From assembly GCA_029862085.1 (NCBI GenBank), contig JAOTXZ010000009.1:1-49573 (forward strand): a DNA stretch of 49,573 bases, in the 5' to 3' direction. The notes beneath the pieces are model-generated. The model saw only the letters and a program-made list of their open reading frames with translations, did not search any database and had not been told where the DNA came from. A program made the position numbers and the translations under genes. Each line of letters opens with the position of its first letter. Position 1 is the first letter of the stretch. Of the stretch, positions 8,324-15,157 are shown one piece after another. The stretch comes from Candidatus Nitrosopumilus sp. Its GTDB lineage: Archaea > Thermoproteota > Nitrososphaeria > Nitrososphaerales > Nitrosopumilaceae.

Positions 8324-9255
8324 TTTAGATCCAGATAGATTGGAACTCCTTTTTGACTAGATAAAAGTGCAGCTTCTGCAATTTTTGTAACATTTACTGC
8401 CTGTTGAGATTCTACAATTAAATTATTTTTTCCTCTTATTGCACCAATGAAGCTTTGAATTTCAAGTAACAGTGGTTCTTGTTGTTCATTTCTTGGAATC
8501 TCTGTTTCATCTTTTTTTCCTACCTTGATCTCTTGAGAAATAAAATCCGATACAATAACAGCATCTGTACAAACTGCACTAAAAGTTCGAACTTTTTTTG
8601 GTGTAATCCAGTTTGAAAAAATAATTGCTGTTTTATTATTTCCATAACCTAACATTATACTGGCAAAATCCTCATGCTCGTGATGTATTTTACCTGATCT
8701 TGCAAATACGACTTTGGGCATTTCATCAAATAACCAATTAGCAGTATCAATATCATGAACAGAAGTATCATAGATAATTCCAACATCTTTAATGTGAAGA
8801 GGCATTCTATTTTCACGATGAAATTCTAGCATTATTAATTCCCCAAATTTTTTTTCCTTTACATAATTTTTCACAATGTCTACCGCTGGATTGAATCGTT
8901 CAATATAGCCACAAGTGAGTAACACATTATTTTTTTGTGCTAATTCTCGTAATTTTTCTCCTTCCAAAGAATCATAGGTCATTGGTTTTTCAACAAATAC
9001 ATGTTTTTTTGCTTCAATTAATTTAGTGGCAATATCTGTATGAGTTATTGTTGGTGTCACAACAAAAGCTGCATCAAATTCTTCTGAACTAATCAAATCA
9101 TCTAATGATTCATAATGATTAACTGAATATTTTTCACCATATTCTTTGCTTCTCTCTACGTCTGAATCGCAAACTGCAGCTAGAACTCCTAGTTGTGATA
9201 AAACTCTTGTATGATGTTTGCCCCATCCTCCTGTTCCAATTTGGACAATCTTCAT
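8320..9255 (-). CDS. Gfo/Idh/MocA-family NAD-dependent sugar oxidoreductase
   Basis: A 311-residue dehydrogenase with an N-terminal Rossmann motif (VQIGTGGWGKHH), the family EKP motif in VFVEKPMT (about residue 92) that holds the catalytic Lys, and the C-terminal segment GYIERFNPAV. These features match WlbA-type enzymes that oxidise the 3-position of UDP-amino-sugar acids, though other substrates are possible. It sits directly after ilvE (adjacent bases) and overlaps the Trm112-like gene, so all three are cotranscribed. The nearby hexapeptide acetyltransferase and GPT enzyme suggest modified sugar synthesis. Confidence 0.85.
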   Translation of the reverse strand: MKIVQIGTGGWGKHHTRVLSQLGVLAAVCDSDVERSKEYGEKYSVNHYESLDDLISSEEFDAAFVVTPTITHTDIATKLIEAKKHVFVEKPMTYDSLEGEKLRELAQKNNVLLTCGYIERFNPAVDIVKNYVKEKKFGELIMLEFHRENRMPLHIKDVGIIYDTSVHDIDTANWLFDEMPKVVFARSGKIHHEHEDFASIMLGYGNNKTAIIFSNWITPKKVRTFSAVCTDAVIVSDFISQEIKVGKKDETEIPRNEQQEPLLLEIQSFIGAIRGKNNLIVESQQAVNVTKIAEAALLSSQKGVPIYLDLK

Positions 9256-10173
9256 CTAGTACACCGCAGTTAACCAATGTGAATAGTCATCATTTTCGTT
9301 CATTACAATGGCTGTATATTCCTCCATCATCTTTTTGGTTAGATTTCCAGGTTTTCCATTACCAAATTTTTTCCCATCCATAGAAATTATAGGAGTAATC
9401 TCCGCAGCAGTACCTGTAAGGAAAACCTCATCAGCACTACTCAATTCGCTTCTGGTAACGTCTTTTTCAAATACCTCGATGTCAAGATCTCTTCCCACCT
9501 TAATTATTGCATCTCTAGTAATTCCTTCAAGTGCTGAAGATGATAAAGTTGGTGTTATTAATTGTCCGTCTCGTACAATGAAGATATTCTCACCTGGGGC
9601 TTCACTTACGTTTCCATTATGATCAAGTAAAATTGCCTCATCAAACCCATTTCGTTTTGCTTCTTGTGTCGCAATAATTGAATTTAGATAATTTCCACCC
9701 ATTTTTGCCTGAGGGGGAGTTGACATGTCAGAAAATTTTCTCCATGAGGATATTCCTGCGGTAATTCCGTTTTTATTAAACAAATCACCAAAAGGAAATG
9801 AAAAAATTGCAACACTAGTCGGCGCTTTTTCTGTCACATGAAGATTAATTCCATAATCTCCAATAAAATAAAATGGCCGTATGTAGCATGATTTTTTTAT
9901 TTTATTTTTCTTACAAATTCCAATTATTGAATCGGTTATTTTTTTATCAGAATAATTGAGCGAAATATTATAAAATTGTCCTGATCTTCTAAATCGTTTA
10001 ACGTGTTCTTCTAATCGGAAAACGAAAAGATTTTTTTTATTCCAATATGCTCTAATTCCTTCAAAAATTGATGTTCCGTAATGTATTGCATGTGTTGTTA
10101 TTGGAACTTTAGCTTTATCTAGTGAAACGAACTTTCCATCAAACCAAACATATTTTGAAAGTGGAAGAGACAC
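9256..10173 (-). CDS. ilvE: Branched-chain amino acid aminotransferase
   Basis: A 305-residue class IV PLP aminotransferase that transfers the amino group between glutamate and the keto acids of Val, Leu and Ile. Visible hallmarks are YVWFDGKFV at the N-terminus, HYGTSIFEGIRAY, the PLP-lysine segment AKMGGNYLNS (about residue 155-165), EAILLDHNGNVSEAPGENIF and the phosphate-binding turn LTGTAAEITPI. The start is GTG at 10173. A TATA-like TTAAGTACT on the minus strand lies about 26 bases upstream, which suggests a leaderless message. It is followed without gap by the Gfo/Idh gene. Confidence 0.93.
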   Translation of the reverse strand: MSLPLSKYVWFDGKFVSLDKAKVPITTHAIHYGTSIFEGIRAYWNKKNLFVFRLEEHVKRFRRSGQFYNISLNYSDKKITDSIIGICKKNKIKKSCYIRPFYFIGDYGINLHVTEKAPTSVAIFSFPFGDLFNKNGITAGISSWRKFSDMSTPPQAKMGGNYLNSIIATQEAKRNGFDEAILLDHNGNVSEAPGENIFIVRDGQLITPTLSSSALEGITRDAIIKVGRDLDIEVFEKDVTRSELSSADEVFLTGTAAEITPIISMDGKKFGNGKPGNLTKKMMEEYTAIVMNENDDYSHWLTAVY

Positions 10174-10203
10174 AAAAAAATCTCAATGTCTTTAGTACTT
10201 AAT

Positions 10204-10806
10204 CTATTCGGAGTATCCTTCTAATGGAAATTTCATTCCTAATACTCGTTTTGTATTATCCTCTAATTTTGAATATTTTTCAACTACATCCCAATTCGCT
10301 TCAATAATTTTTCCAACCTCTTCGGGAACATCGCCTTTCCAATCTGATTTCCCTCCTAAAACAACATCATACAATTTCTCTTTTACAGATGCTGCAGAAA
10401 GTGACCTTCTTTCCCCTACTCTGGGTTTAAGCCTGTATAATTTCAGCATATATCCTTCGGCTTTATCTCCAGTATAGGAGTAATACTCTCCTTTTACTCC
10501 ATTTAGGATCTTTTTCCTTAATTTCCAAGACTTTGGGGACAAAAGTGGCGGCAAGTATTTTTTGAATGGTGCATCAAAGGTGTAATCATCAGTTATCAAA
10601 ACAGAATCACCAAAAACAGATTCTATCATATTTTTTCTTATTTCAAAATTAAATGGAAAACTTTTACTGGTTACCTCTTTGTCACCCAACTTGAAAATCA
10701 CAGGCATTACCTTTACGACATCTGCATCCTCTTTTAGTTGATTAATAATTTCAATATGGGCATTGGTTAGAGGATTCAGATGTGCTAGATATAGAATTGT
10801 CTTCAA
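10204..10806 (-). CDS. HIGH-type nucleotidyltransferase-like protein
   Basis: A 200-residue protein that looks like a cytidylyl/adenylyl-transferase fold. The N-terminal LAHLNPLTNAHIEIINQL corresponds to the (H/R)xNPxxxGH nucleotide-binding loop, and ERRSLSAASVKEKLY corresponds to the ISSTxVR-like C-terminal motif. Enzymes of this fold join NTPs to small phosphates (NMN, phosphopantetheine, glycerol-3-phosphate). The substrate is not evident, and the middle of the protein is unlike NadM. The start is TTG at 10806, the only start preserving the motif. It precedes ilvE by 30 bases on the same strand. Confidence 0.65.
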   Translation of the reverse strand: MKTILYLAHLNPLTNAHIEIINQLKEDADVVKVMPVIFKLGDKEVTSKSFPFNFEIRKNMIESVFGDSVLITDDYTFDAPFKKYLPPLLSPKSWKLRKKILNGVKGEYYSYTGDKAEGYMLKLYRLKPRVGERRSLSAASVKEKLYDVVLGGKSDWKGDVPEEVGKIIEANWDVVEKYSKLEDNTKRVLGMKFPLEGYSE

Positions 10807-10886
10807 CCATAGATGGCTTAAAACGGCTCATATTTCAATCATTTACTTTTCTCCGCTTTTAATGATAGAAAATTGACCTAGAAATA

Positions 10887-10904
10887 TTCCAATTAATATT
10901 GGAA
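10887..10904. repeat. Perfect 7-bp inverted repeat, 4-base loop
   Basis: TTCCAAT and ATTGGAA flank TAAT. It lies 33 bases beyond the stop of the flavin reductase gene on the minus strand and upstream of the nucleotidyltransferase gene. It could mark the 3' end of the reductase transcript or be an operator. The sequence alone does not decide. Confidence 0.4.
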
Positions 10905-10936
10905 ACTAAAAGAATAATATTAAAAAATGAAAATGC

Positions 10937-11782
10937 CTATCCGTAAGATTCATCCTTGACTTCGAAACTTCCATCTTCACGTTTGTTGTGATAGGTAACA
11001 AATCCTCTTGGAGTCAAAAAGTCCATTACGCCATCAATTGTTCCTTGCCATCCACAACAATAAAAGATTGTATTTTCTTTGGTAATTTTCTCACCGACTA
11101 GTTCTTCAAGTGGCGAAATGCCATTTTCTCTTGGCCTAAGGAAAGTTTCAACTCTTCCAACTTGACCAGACCATGATCTGTTAAACCATTCTTGTGGCCT
11201 ACTAATTGCTGCCCTGTATCTAAAATTCCATTCATCTTTTCCTCTCTTAATACTTTCATTTTCCAAATCAGTTAACAAATCTTTGTAACTTAACTCATCA
11301 ACATAACTTGCACCATGAAGTACTACAATCTCTCGTTTATCTCCCACTGCGTGAAAATGTTGTGCAAAGCTTACAAATGGTGCTAAACCTGTTCCACCTC
11401 CTATACAGACAATCCGTCTCATATCTTTTTCTCCACTTGGAAGTTCTTCGTTAATCAAAAGTGCCAGACCTGTAGGCTTTAACCACTTTATCTTGTCACC
11501 TTCCTTTGCATTGAATAGTTGTGTGGTTAATCTACCTGGAAGTGGTTTTCTAACCCATCTAATTACAAGCTCGATATAATCTCGATTTTCAGGATGAGAT
11601 GCAATTGAATAGGCTCTTCTAACTATTTTACCATCTTCAGCCGGATTTGGTAATCCTAACGTGATGAATTGTCCTGCTTTGTATTCGGGTACTGGACCCT
11701 CATCGGGAACCAATCGAACGATAAGGAGATCCTCTTTTAATAATTGAATATATGTAATAGTTGCCTCATTATCTACTACCAT
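10937..11782 (-). CDS. Ferredoxin-NADP+ reductase-type FAD/NAD(P) oxidoreductase
   Basis: A 281-residue flavoprotein of the FNR superfamily. The FAD domain shows RRAYSIASHPE (RxYS motif) and the NAD(P) domain shows VCIGGGTGLAPFVS, with a terminal CCGWQGTIDGVMDFL segment. It probably moves electrons between NAD(P)H and a small iron-sulfur or flavin carrier. The ATG at 11782 is preferred over an upstream in-frame TTG at 11791, because it gives the same N-terminal length as the paralogue at 46371-47210. A TATA-like GATATTTAAC lies about 30 bases upstream. The natural partner is not known; candidates are ferredoxins such as the one at the window start. Confidence 0.88.
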   Translation of the reverse strand: MVVDNEATITYIQLLKEDLLIVRLVPDEGPVPEYKAGQFITLGLPNPAEDGKIVRRAYSIASHPENRDYIELVIRWVRKPLPGRLTTQLFNAKEGDKIKWLKPTGLALLINEELPSGEKDMRRIVCIGGGTGLAPFVSFAQHFHAVGDKREIVVLHGASYVDELSYKDLLTDLENESIKRGKDEWNFRYRAAISRPQEWFNRSWSGQVGRVETFLRPRENGISPLEELVGEKITKENTIFYCCGWQGTIDGVMDFLTPRGFVTYHNKREDGSFEVKDESYG

Positions 11783-11906
11783 ACCGTTCAATCAAGGAAA
11801 TATGCGGTTAAATATCTTGTGTTAATTTTTTAGAAAAAAATTATGTAAATCGCTAAACGTTAATAACCAATTTGAAAAACGTAATTCGGTCATAACAATG
11901 ACCGAT

Positions 11907-11980
11907 GGGCCGGTCGTCTAGTCCGGTAGGATAGGTGCATGGCATGCATCGGATCGAGGGTTCAAATCCCTTCCGGTCCA
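11907..11980 (+). tRNA. tRNA-Ala (anticodon GGC)
   Basis: The 74-nt gene has acceptor arms GGGCCGG/CCGGTCC containing the G3-U70 wobble that identifies alanine tRNAs. The anticodon stem GGTGC/GCATC encloses loop ATGGCAT (anticodon GGC), the T loop is TTCAAAT, and the discriminator is A. No intron and no encoded CCA are seen. A T run follows immediately and probably terminates transcription. The last 19 bases are shared, antisense, with the end of the HEAT-repeat gene. Confidence 0.95.
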
Positions 11981-12516
11981 CTTTTTTTTAATTTCATAAT
12001 TAATCGTTCTAGTTCAAAATCTTGATCCTTTGAAATTTCAAAAATTTCTTGTTCAGAAATTTCTCCGTCAAGATTTATCAACGCCTGCAATGCACTTTTT
12101 CTAACTTCAAGGTTTGAATCTAAAATACATTTGTGAATGGTTTCTTTTGCTTCTTGTGCCCGGAGATGTCCTAAAGCTCCTAATGCACAAGATCTTACCA
12201 GTGAACTTTCATCGTTTACAAGATCAATAATTGCAGAAATTGCGCCAGTATCATTTCTGTTTGCTAACACCAAAGCTCCAAACCCTCTAGTGTTTTTATT
12301 TGGATCATTAAGGCTTTCAATTAACAAATTTTCAATTTTATTTTTATTTAAAATAAGAGAACTAAATGCTTCTCCTCTCACTTTAATATCTGAATCATCT
12401 AAACAGTTTATCATTTTTTTAAGAATTTTAAAATCATCCGTAGATTCAAGAATTCCTAAAATTTTGATTTTTTCTTCACTGGTTCCAGATTCTAAAATTT
12501 CAAATTCTTGGCCCAA
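11962..12516 (-). CDS. HEAT-repeat protein
   Basis: A 184-residue all-helical protein with about five HEAT-like repeats (for example DDFKILKKMINCLDDSDIKVRGEAFSS type units; RSCALGALGHLRAQEA; RKSALQALINLDGE). Such proteins act as scaffolds; no catalytic motif is seen. The start is TTG at 12516. The final codons (SGPEGI then TGA) are encoded by the complement of the tRNA-Ala 3' end, so the stop codon lies inside the tRNA T loop. The function is unknown. Confidence 0.75.
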   Translation of the reverse strand: MGQEFEILESGTSEEKIKILGILESTDDFKILKKMINCLDDSDIKVRGEAFSSLILNKNKIENLLIESLNDPNKNTRGFGALVLANRNDTGAISAIIDLVNDESSLVRSCALGALGHLRAQEAKETIHKCILDSNLEVRKSALQALINLDGEISEQEIFEISKDQDFELERLIMKLKKSGPEGI

Positions 12517-12601
12517 TTTATTATTCTAATATCACTATCATACTAATAATAATTACATTTTTTTGAAATCTTAATTTTACAGACATAAAATCACTTCTAG
12601 C

Positions 12602-12610
12602 TTTAAATTA
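12602..12610 (+). promoter_or_regulatory. TATA box of alba
   Basis: TTTAAATTA is centred 26 bases before the ATG at 12632, the spacing expected if transcription begins at the start codon (leaderless message). Confidence 0.6.
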
Positions 12611-12631
12611 TCCTTGGATCTCAAAATTCAC

Positions 12632-12919
12632 ATGTCAAACGAAACAAGAGACACAATATTCATTGGTAAGAAACCATTGATGGCATATGTTACATCTGCC
12701 CTAATTCAATTGGCCAACTTACCTGCTGTTCACATCAAAGCCAGAGGACTCAGCATTGGACGTGCTGTAGACGTCGCCCAAATCATTGCACGCAAAACAG
12801 AAAATGCAGGATATGCAATTGGCGAAATCAAAATCGGCTCTGAATCATTAGAGTCACAAGACGGTAGAACACGAAATGTTTCAACTATAGAAATTGAAGT
12901 AAAGAGAAGCCAAAATTAA
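12632..12919 (+). CDS. albA: DNA/RNA-binding protein Alba
   Basis: A 95-residue Alba protein, an abundant archaeal chromatin and RNA-binding dimer. It shows the family core IFIGKKPLMAYVTSALIQL, the conserved VHIKARGLSIGRAVDVAQII, and the flexible beta-hairpin GSESLESQDGRTRNVSTIEI. The Lys in IGKKP aligns with the acetylatable Lys known from Sulfolobus Alba. The frame is open upstream to a TTG at 12614, but the ATG at 12632 gives the normal N-terminus and matches the TATA box position. It is a single-gene unit. Confidence 0.95.
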   Translation: MSNETRDTIFIGKKPLMAYVTSALIQLANLPAVHIKARGLSIGRAVDVAQIIARKTENAGYAIGEIKIGSESLESQDGRTRNVSTIEIEVKRSQN

Positions 12920-12945
12920 TTTCCCTTTACTTGAAATTTTTATTT

Positions 12946-13812
12946 TTATTCTCTTTTTGTAAATCCATACTTTTTCTCTAGTTTTCTAAACTTGGGTAAT
13001 TCAACCAAGTCATTGAACTGGTCAAAGTTAACGACTTTTTGTTTAAATTTGGCCGTAGTTCCAGTCTTTTTTAGCTCCTTTAGGATGTTCATTGTTGCAA
13101 AAGAATTTGCAAATAATACCGATAAAGGATACAAAATAATGTTAAATCCCATCTTGTGTAACGCTTCGGCAGAATTTAACGGAGTTGCACCACCCTCAAT
13201 CATGTTTGCAACTAATGGTGCATTAATTGATTTTCCAATTTTTTTCATTTCTTCTATCGATCTGGGCGCTTCGATAAAAACAGCATCAGCTCCTGTCTTT
13301 TTATTTTGAAGTCCTCTCTCTATTGCATTATCTAGTCCTTCAGTAGCTCGGGCATCTGTCCTTGCTACAATTATGAAGTCTTTGCTTTGTCTTGCGTCAA
13401 TTGCTGCACCAAGTTTTTCAGTGTACTCTTCTTGTGTTATGACTTCTTTTCCTTGCATATGACCACACCTTTTTGGCCATCTTTGATCTTCTAGGAAAAT
13501 TCCAGAAGCTCCGGCAGCTTCTAACTCTTGAACTAATTTCCAAACACTTAGAGCATTACCATATCCTGTATCTGAATCAACAATTACGGGAACGGATACA
13601 GCTCGGCAGATTCTTCTTGCATTATCTACTGTTTCTGTTGCGCCGATAAATCCATAATCAGGCATTCCAAACAAGGTAGCTGAAGTACCATAACCTGTTT
13701 GAAACATTGCATCAAAACCAACCTTTTCTGCAATTTTTGCTCCGATGGCATCATAAACCCCGGGAATTACAATTGGCTTGTTTGATTTTAGCATCTTCCT
13801 AAGATCTGCCAT
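12946..13812 (-). CDS. Isocitrate lyase/PEP mutase family enzyme (PrpB-like)
   Basis: A 288-residue TIM-barrel enzyme of the ICL/PEPM superfamily. Key segments are VIPGVYDAIGAKIAEKVGFDA, VDSDTGYGNAL (Mg-binding Asp residues), the catalytic loop WPKRCGHMQGK (KRCGH, as in 2-methylisocitrate lyases) and IVARTDARATEGLDNAIER. Members cleave C-C bonds of 2-methylisocitrate or oxaloacetate-like acids. The Cys-containing loop favours lyase over phosphonate mutase. No methylcitrate-cycle partners are nearby, so the substrate stays open. A TATA-like ATAAATATTC is about 26 bases before the ATG. Confidence 0.85.
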   Translation of the reverse strand: MADLRKMLKSNKPIVIPGVYDAIGAKIAEKVGFDAMFQTGYGTSATLFGMPDYGFIGATETVDNARRICRAVSVPVIVDSDTGYGNALSVWKLVQELEAAGASGIFLEDQRWPKRCGHMQGKEVITQEEYTEKLGAAIDARQSKDFIIVARTDARATEGLDNAIERGLQNKKTGADAVFIEAPRSIEEMKKIGKSINAPLVANMIEGGATPLNSAEALHKMGFNIILYPLSVLFANSFATMNILKELKKTGTTAKFKQKVVNFDQFNDLVELPKFRKLEKKYGFTKRE

Positions 13813-13843
13813 AAAGTAAACTTGAATAAGGAATATTTATGAT

Positions 13844-14389
13844 TTAGACCTTTGTTTGATACGAAAGCTGGACTACACCAGAATCATAGGATTTTACATC
13901 CGCGAGTCTTAGATTTTTCTCTTTACTATCACCTTTGAAAAGAGGAATTCCTTCTCCTAAAAGTATCGGAATAATTGTAATGATAAATTTGTCTACTAAA
14001 CCATCCTTTAAAAATTCGGTTAGTAGAGAAGCTCCACCTACAAGCCATGTATCACTCTTCAATTTTTTTACAAATTCTTTAACATCCTCGTGGACAAAGA
14101 TTACATTCCTCTTTTGGGCTTTTGGCTTTCTTGAAAAAACAAAAACGGGCTTATCCTTGTAATATTCTTCAAATTCTTTAGTGTCACCAACTTGTTTGTA
14201 AGTGGTATTTCCCATTATGATTGCTCCAATAGATGAATAAAACTCATTATAACCATAATCGTCTTTACTTTTTTCGCCAGAACTCTCTCCACTTTTGTTA
14301 CCTAAGTTTAAAAAATCAATTGAACCATCCTTTTTGGCAATGAAACCATCCAGACTTGTTGCAATATATAGAATTATCTTCTTTTCCAT
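13844..14389 (-). CDS. Dihydrofolate reductase-like (RibD C-terminal domain) protein
   Basis: A 181-residue protein of the DHFR/RibD-C fold. It begins IILYIATSLDGFIAKKDGSIDFL, continues with AIIMGNTTYKQV and SRKPKAQKRNVIFV, and contains the NADPH-binding turn WLVGGASLLTEFL and PILLGEGIPLFKG. Family members reduce pteridine- or pyrimidine-like substrates with NADPH; many stand-alone versions have no assigned substrate. A TATA-like ATTTAATACT lies about 26 bases before the ATG, which suggests a single leaderless gene. Confidence 0.85.
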   Translation of the reverse strand: MEKKIILYIATSLDGFIAKKDGSIDFLNLGNKSGESSGEKSKDDYGYNEFYSSIGAIIMGNTTYKQVGDTKEFEEYYKDKPVFVFSRKPKAQKRNVIFVHEDVKEFVKKLKSDTWLVGGASLLTEFLKDGLVDKFIITIIPILLGEGIPLFKGDSKEKNLRLADVKSYDSGVVQLSYQTKV

Positions 14390-14559
14390 AAATAAAACCT
14401 AATATTTCAAAGTATTAAATTCTCTTCCTTTCCAAACAATTAACTCATAAAGGAATTACAAACAACATCCAATTAAAAATAATAATTCGATAGACCCAAG
14501 TGTAAATATAGTCAATAAAATTAAAATAAGGTTTTTGTCCATATTCCTCAAATAAGAAT

Positions 14560-15069
14560 TTATTCTATCTTAATGCGTCGACTTTTCTTTTTTTTATCTT
14601 GCTTGTTTATCTTTTTTAATTCTGTTTCTAGAAATGTTTTGTATTTTACGGTTTCCTCATCAGTCATATTTGCAATGTTTGAGCTAAGAACTGAACCCAT
14701 ACTGAAAATCTTTTCTAGTAAATCCATGGCAACAAAGCGTCCTACATTTCCTAATCTAAAGAGAACATCTAGTTGGGTTTTGACAATATCATTAATCTTG
14801 TCAACATCTGAAGCAGTATCTGATCCTTTTTTAGTTAATTGATACTTTCCGTCTTTGGACTCTTCAATTAACCCTTCATCAAGCAATCTACCTAACAGAG
14901 GATAGATCAAGCCAGGAGATGGTTTCCATATTCCGTTACTTTGCTCAACTGCATAGTCAATGATCTCCTTACCGGTATGATTTTTCTTTTTCAAGAGCTC
15001 CAGAATAAAATATCTTGAAAATCCTCTAGGAACAGAACTTCCAACTCTTTGAAACCATTCAGAAATCAT
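14560..15069 (-). CDS. PadR-family transcriptional regulator
   Basis: A 169-residue regulator with a PadR winged helix: SRYFILELLKKKNHTGKEIIDY, SPGLIYPLLGRLLDEGLIEE, DGKYQLTKKGSD. An all-helical C-terminal dimerisation part and a very basic end (KKKSRRIKIE) follow. An in-frame GTG exists at 15084, but the ATG at 15069 fits a TATATATTA box centred about 27 bases upstream. A tandem palindrome sits over the start, a likely autoregulatory site. It is divergent from the sdh operon, 88 bases away, so it may also affect sdh. Its effector is unknown. Confidence 0.88.
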   Translation of the reverse strand: MISEWFQRVGSSVPRGFSRYFILELLKKKNHTGKEIIDYAVEQSNGIWKPSPGLIYPLLGRLLDEGLIEESKDGKYQLTKKGSDTASDVDKINDIVKTQLDVLFRLGNVGRFVAMDLLEKIFSMGSVLSSNIANMTDEETVKYKTFLETELKKINKQDKKKKSRRIKIE

Positions 15070-15091
15070 CACTAGTGATATCACTAGCGAT
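15068..15091. promoter_or_regulatory. Tandem palindromic operator at the padR start
   Basis: The perfect 12-bp palindrome ATCACTAGTGAT (15068-15079) is followed with no gap by ATCACTAGCGAT (15080-15091), identical except for one base. The pair lies between the padR TATA box (15090-15099) and the start codon, so a bound protein would cover the transcription start. This is the classic position for a self-repressing operator. Confidence 0.7.
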
Positions 15092-15157
15092 ATATATTAA
15101 CAATTTGGTTGAGAATCATTATTACATATTTAACCTGCCTCCGAAGAAGTCAGCCTA

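Noticed and set aside
12137-12529. Open frame of 130 codons on the + strand opposite the HEAT-repeat gene
   Set aside because: The minus-strand frame has a regular repeat pattern; the + frame has none.
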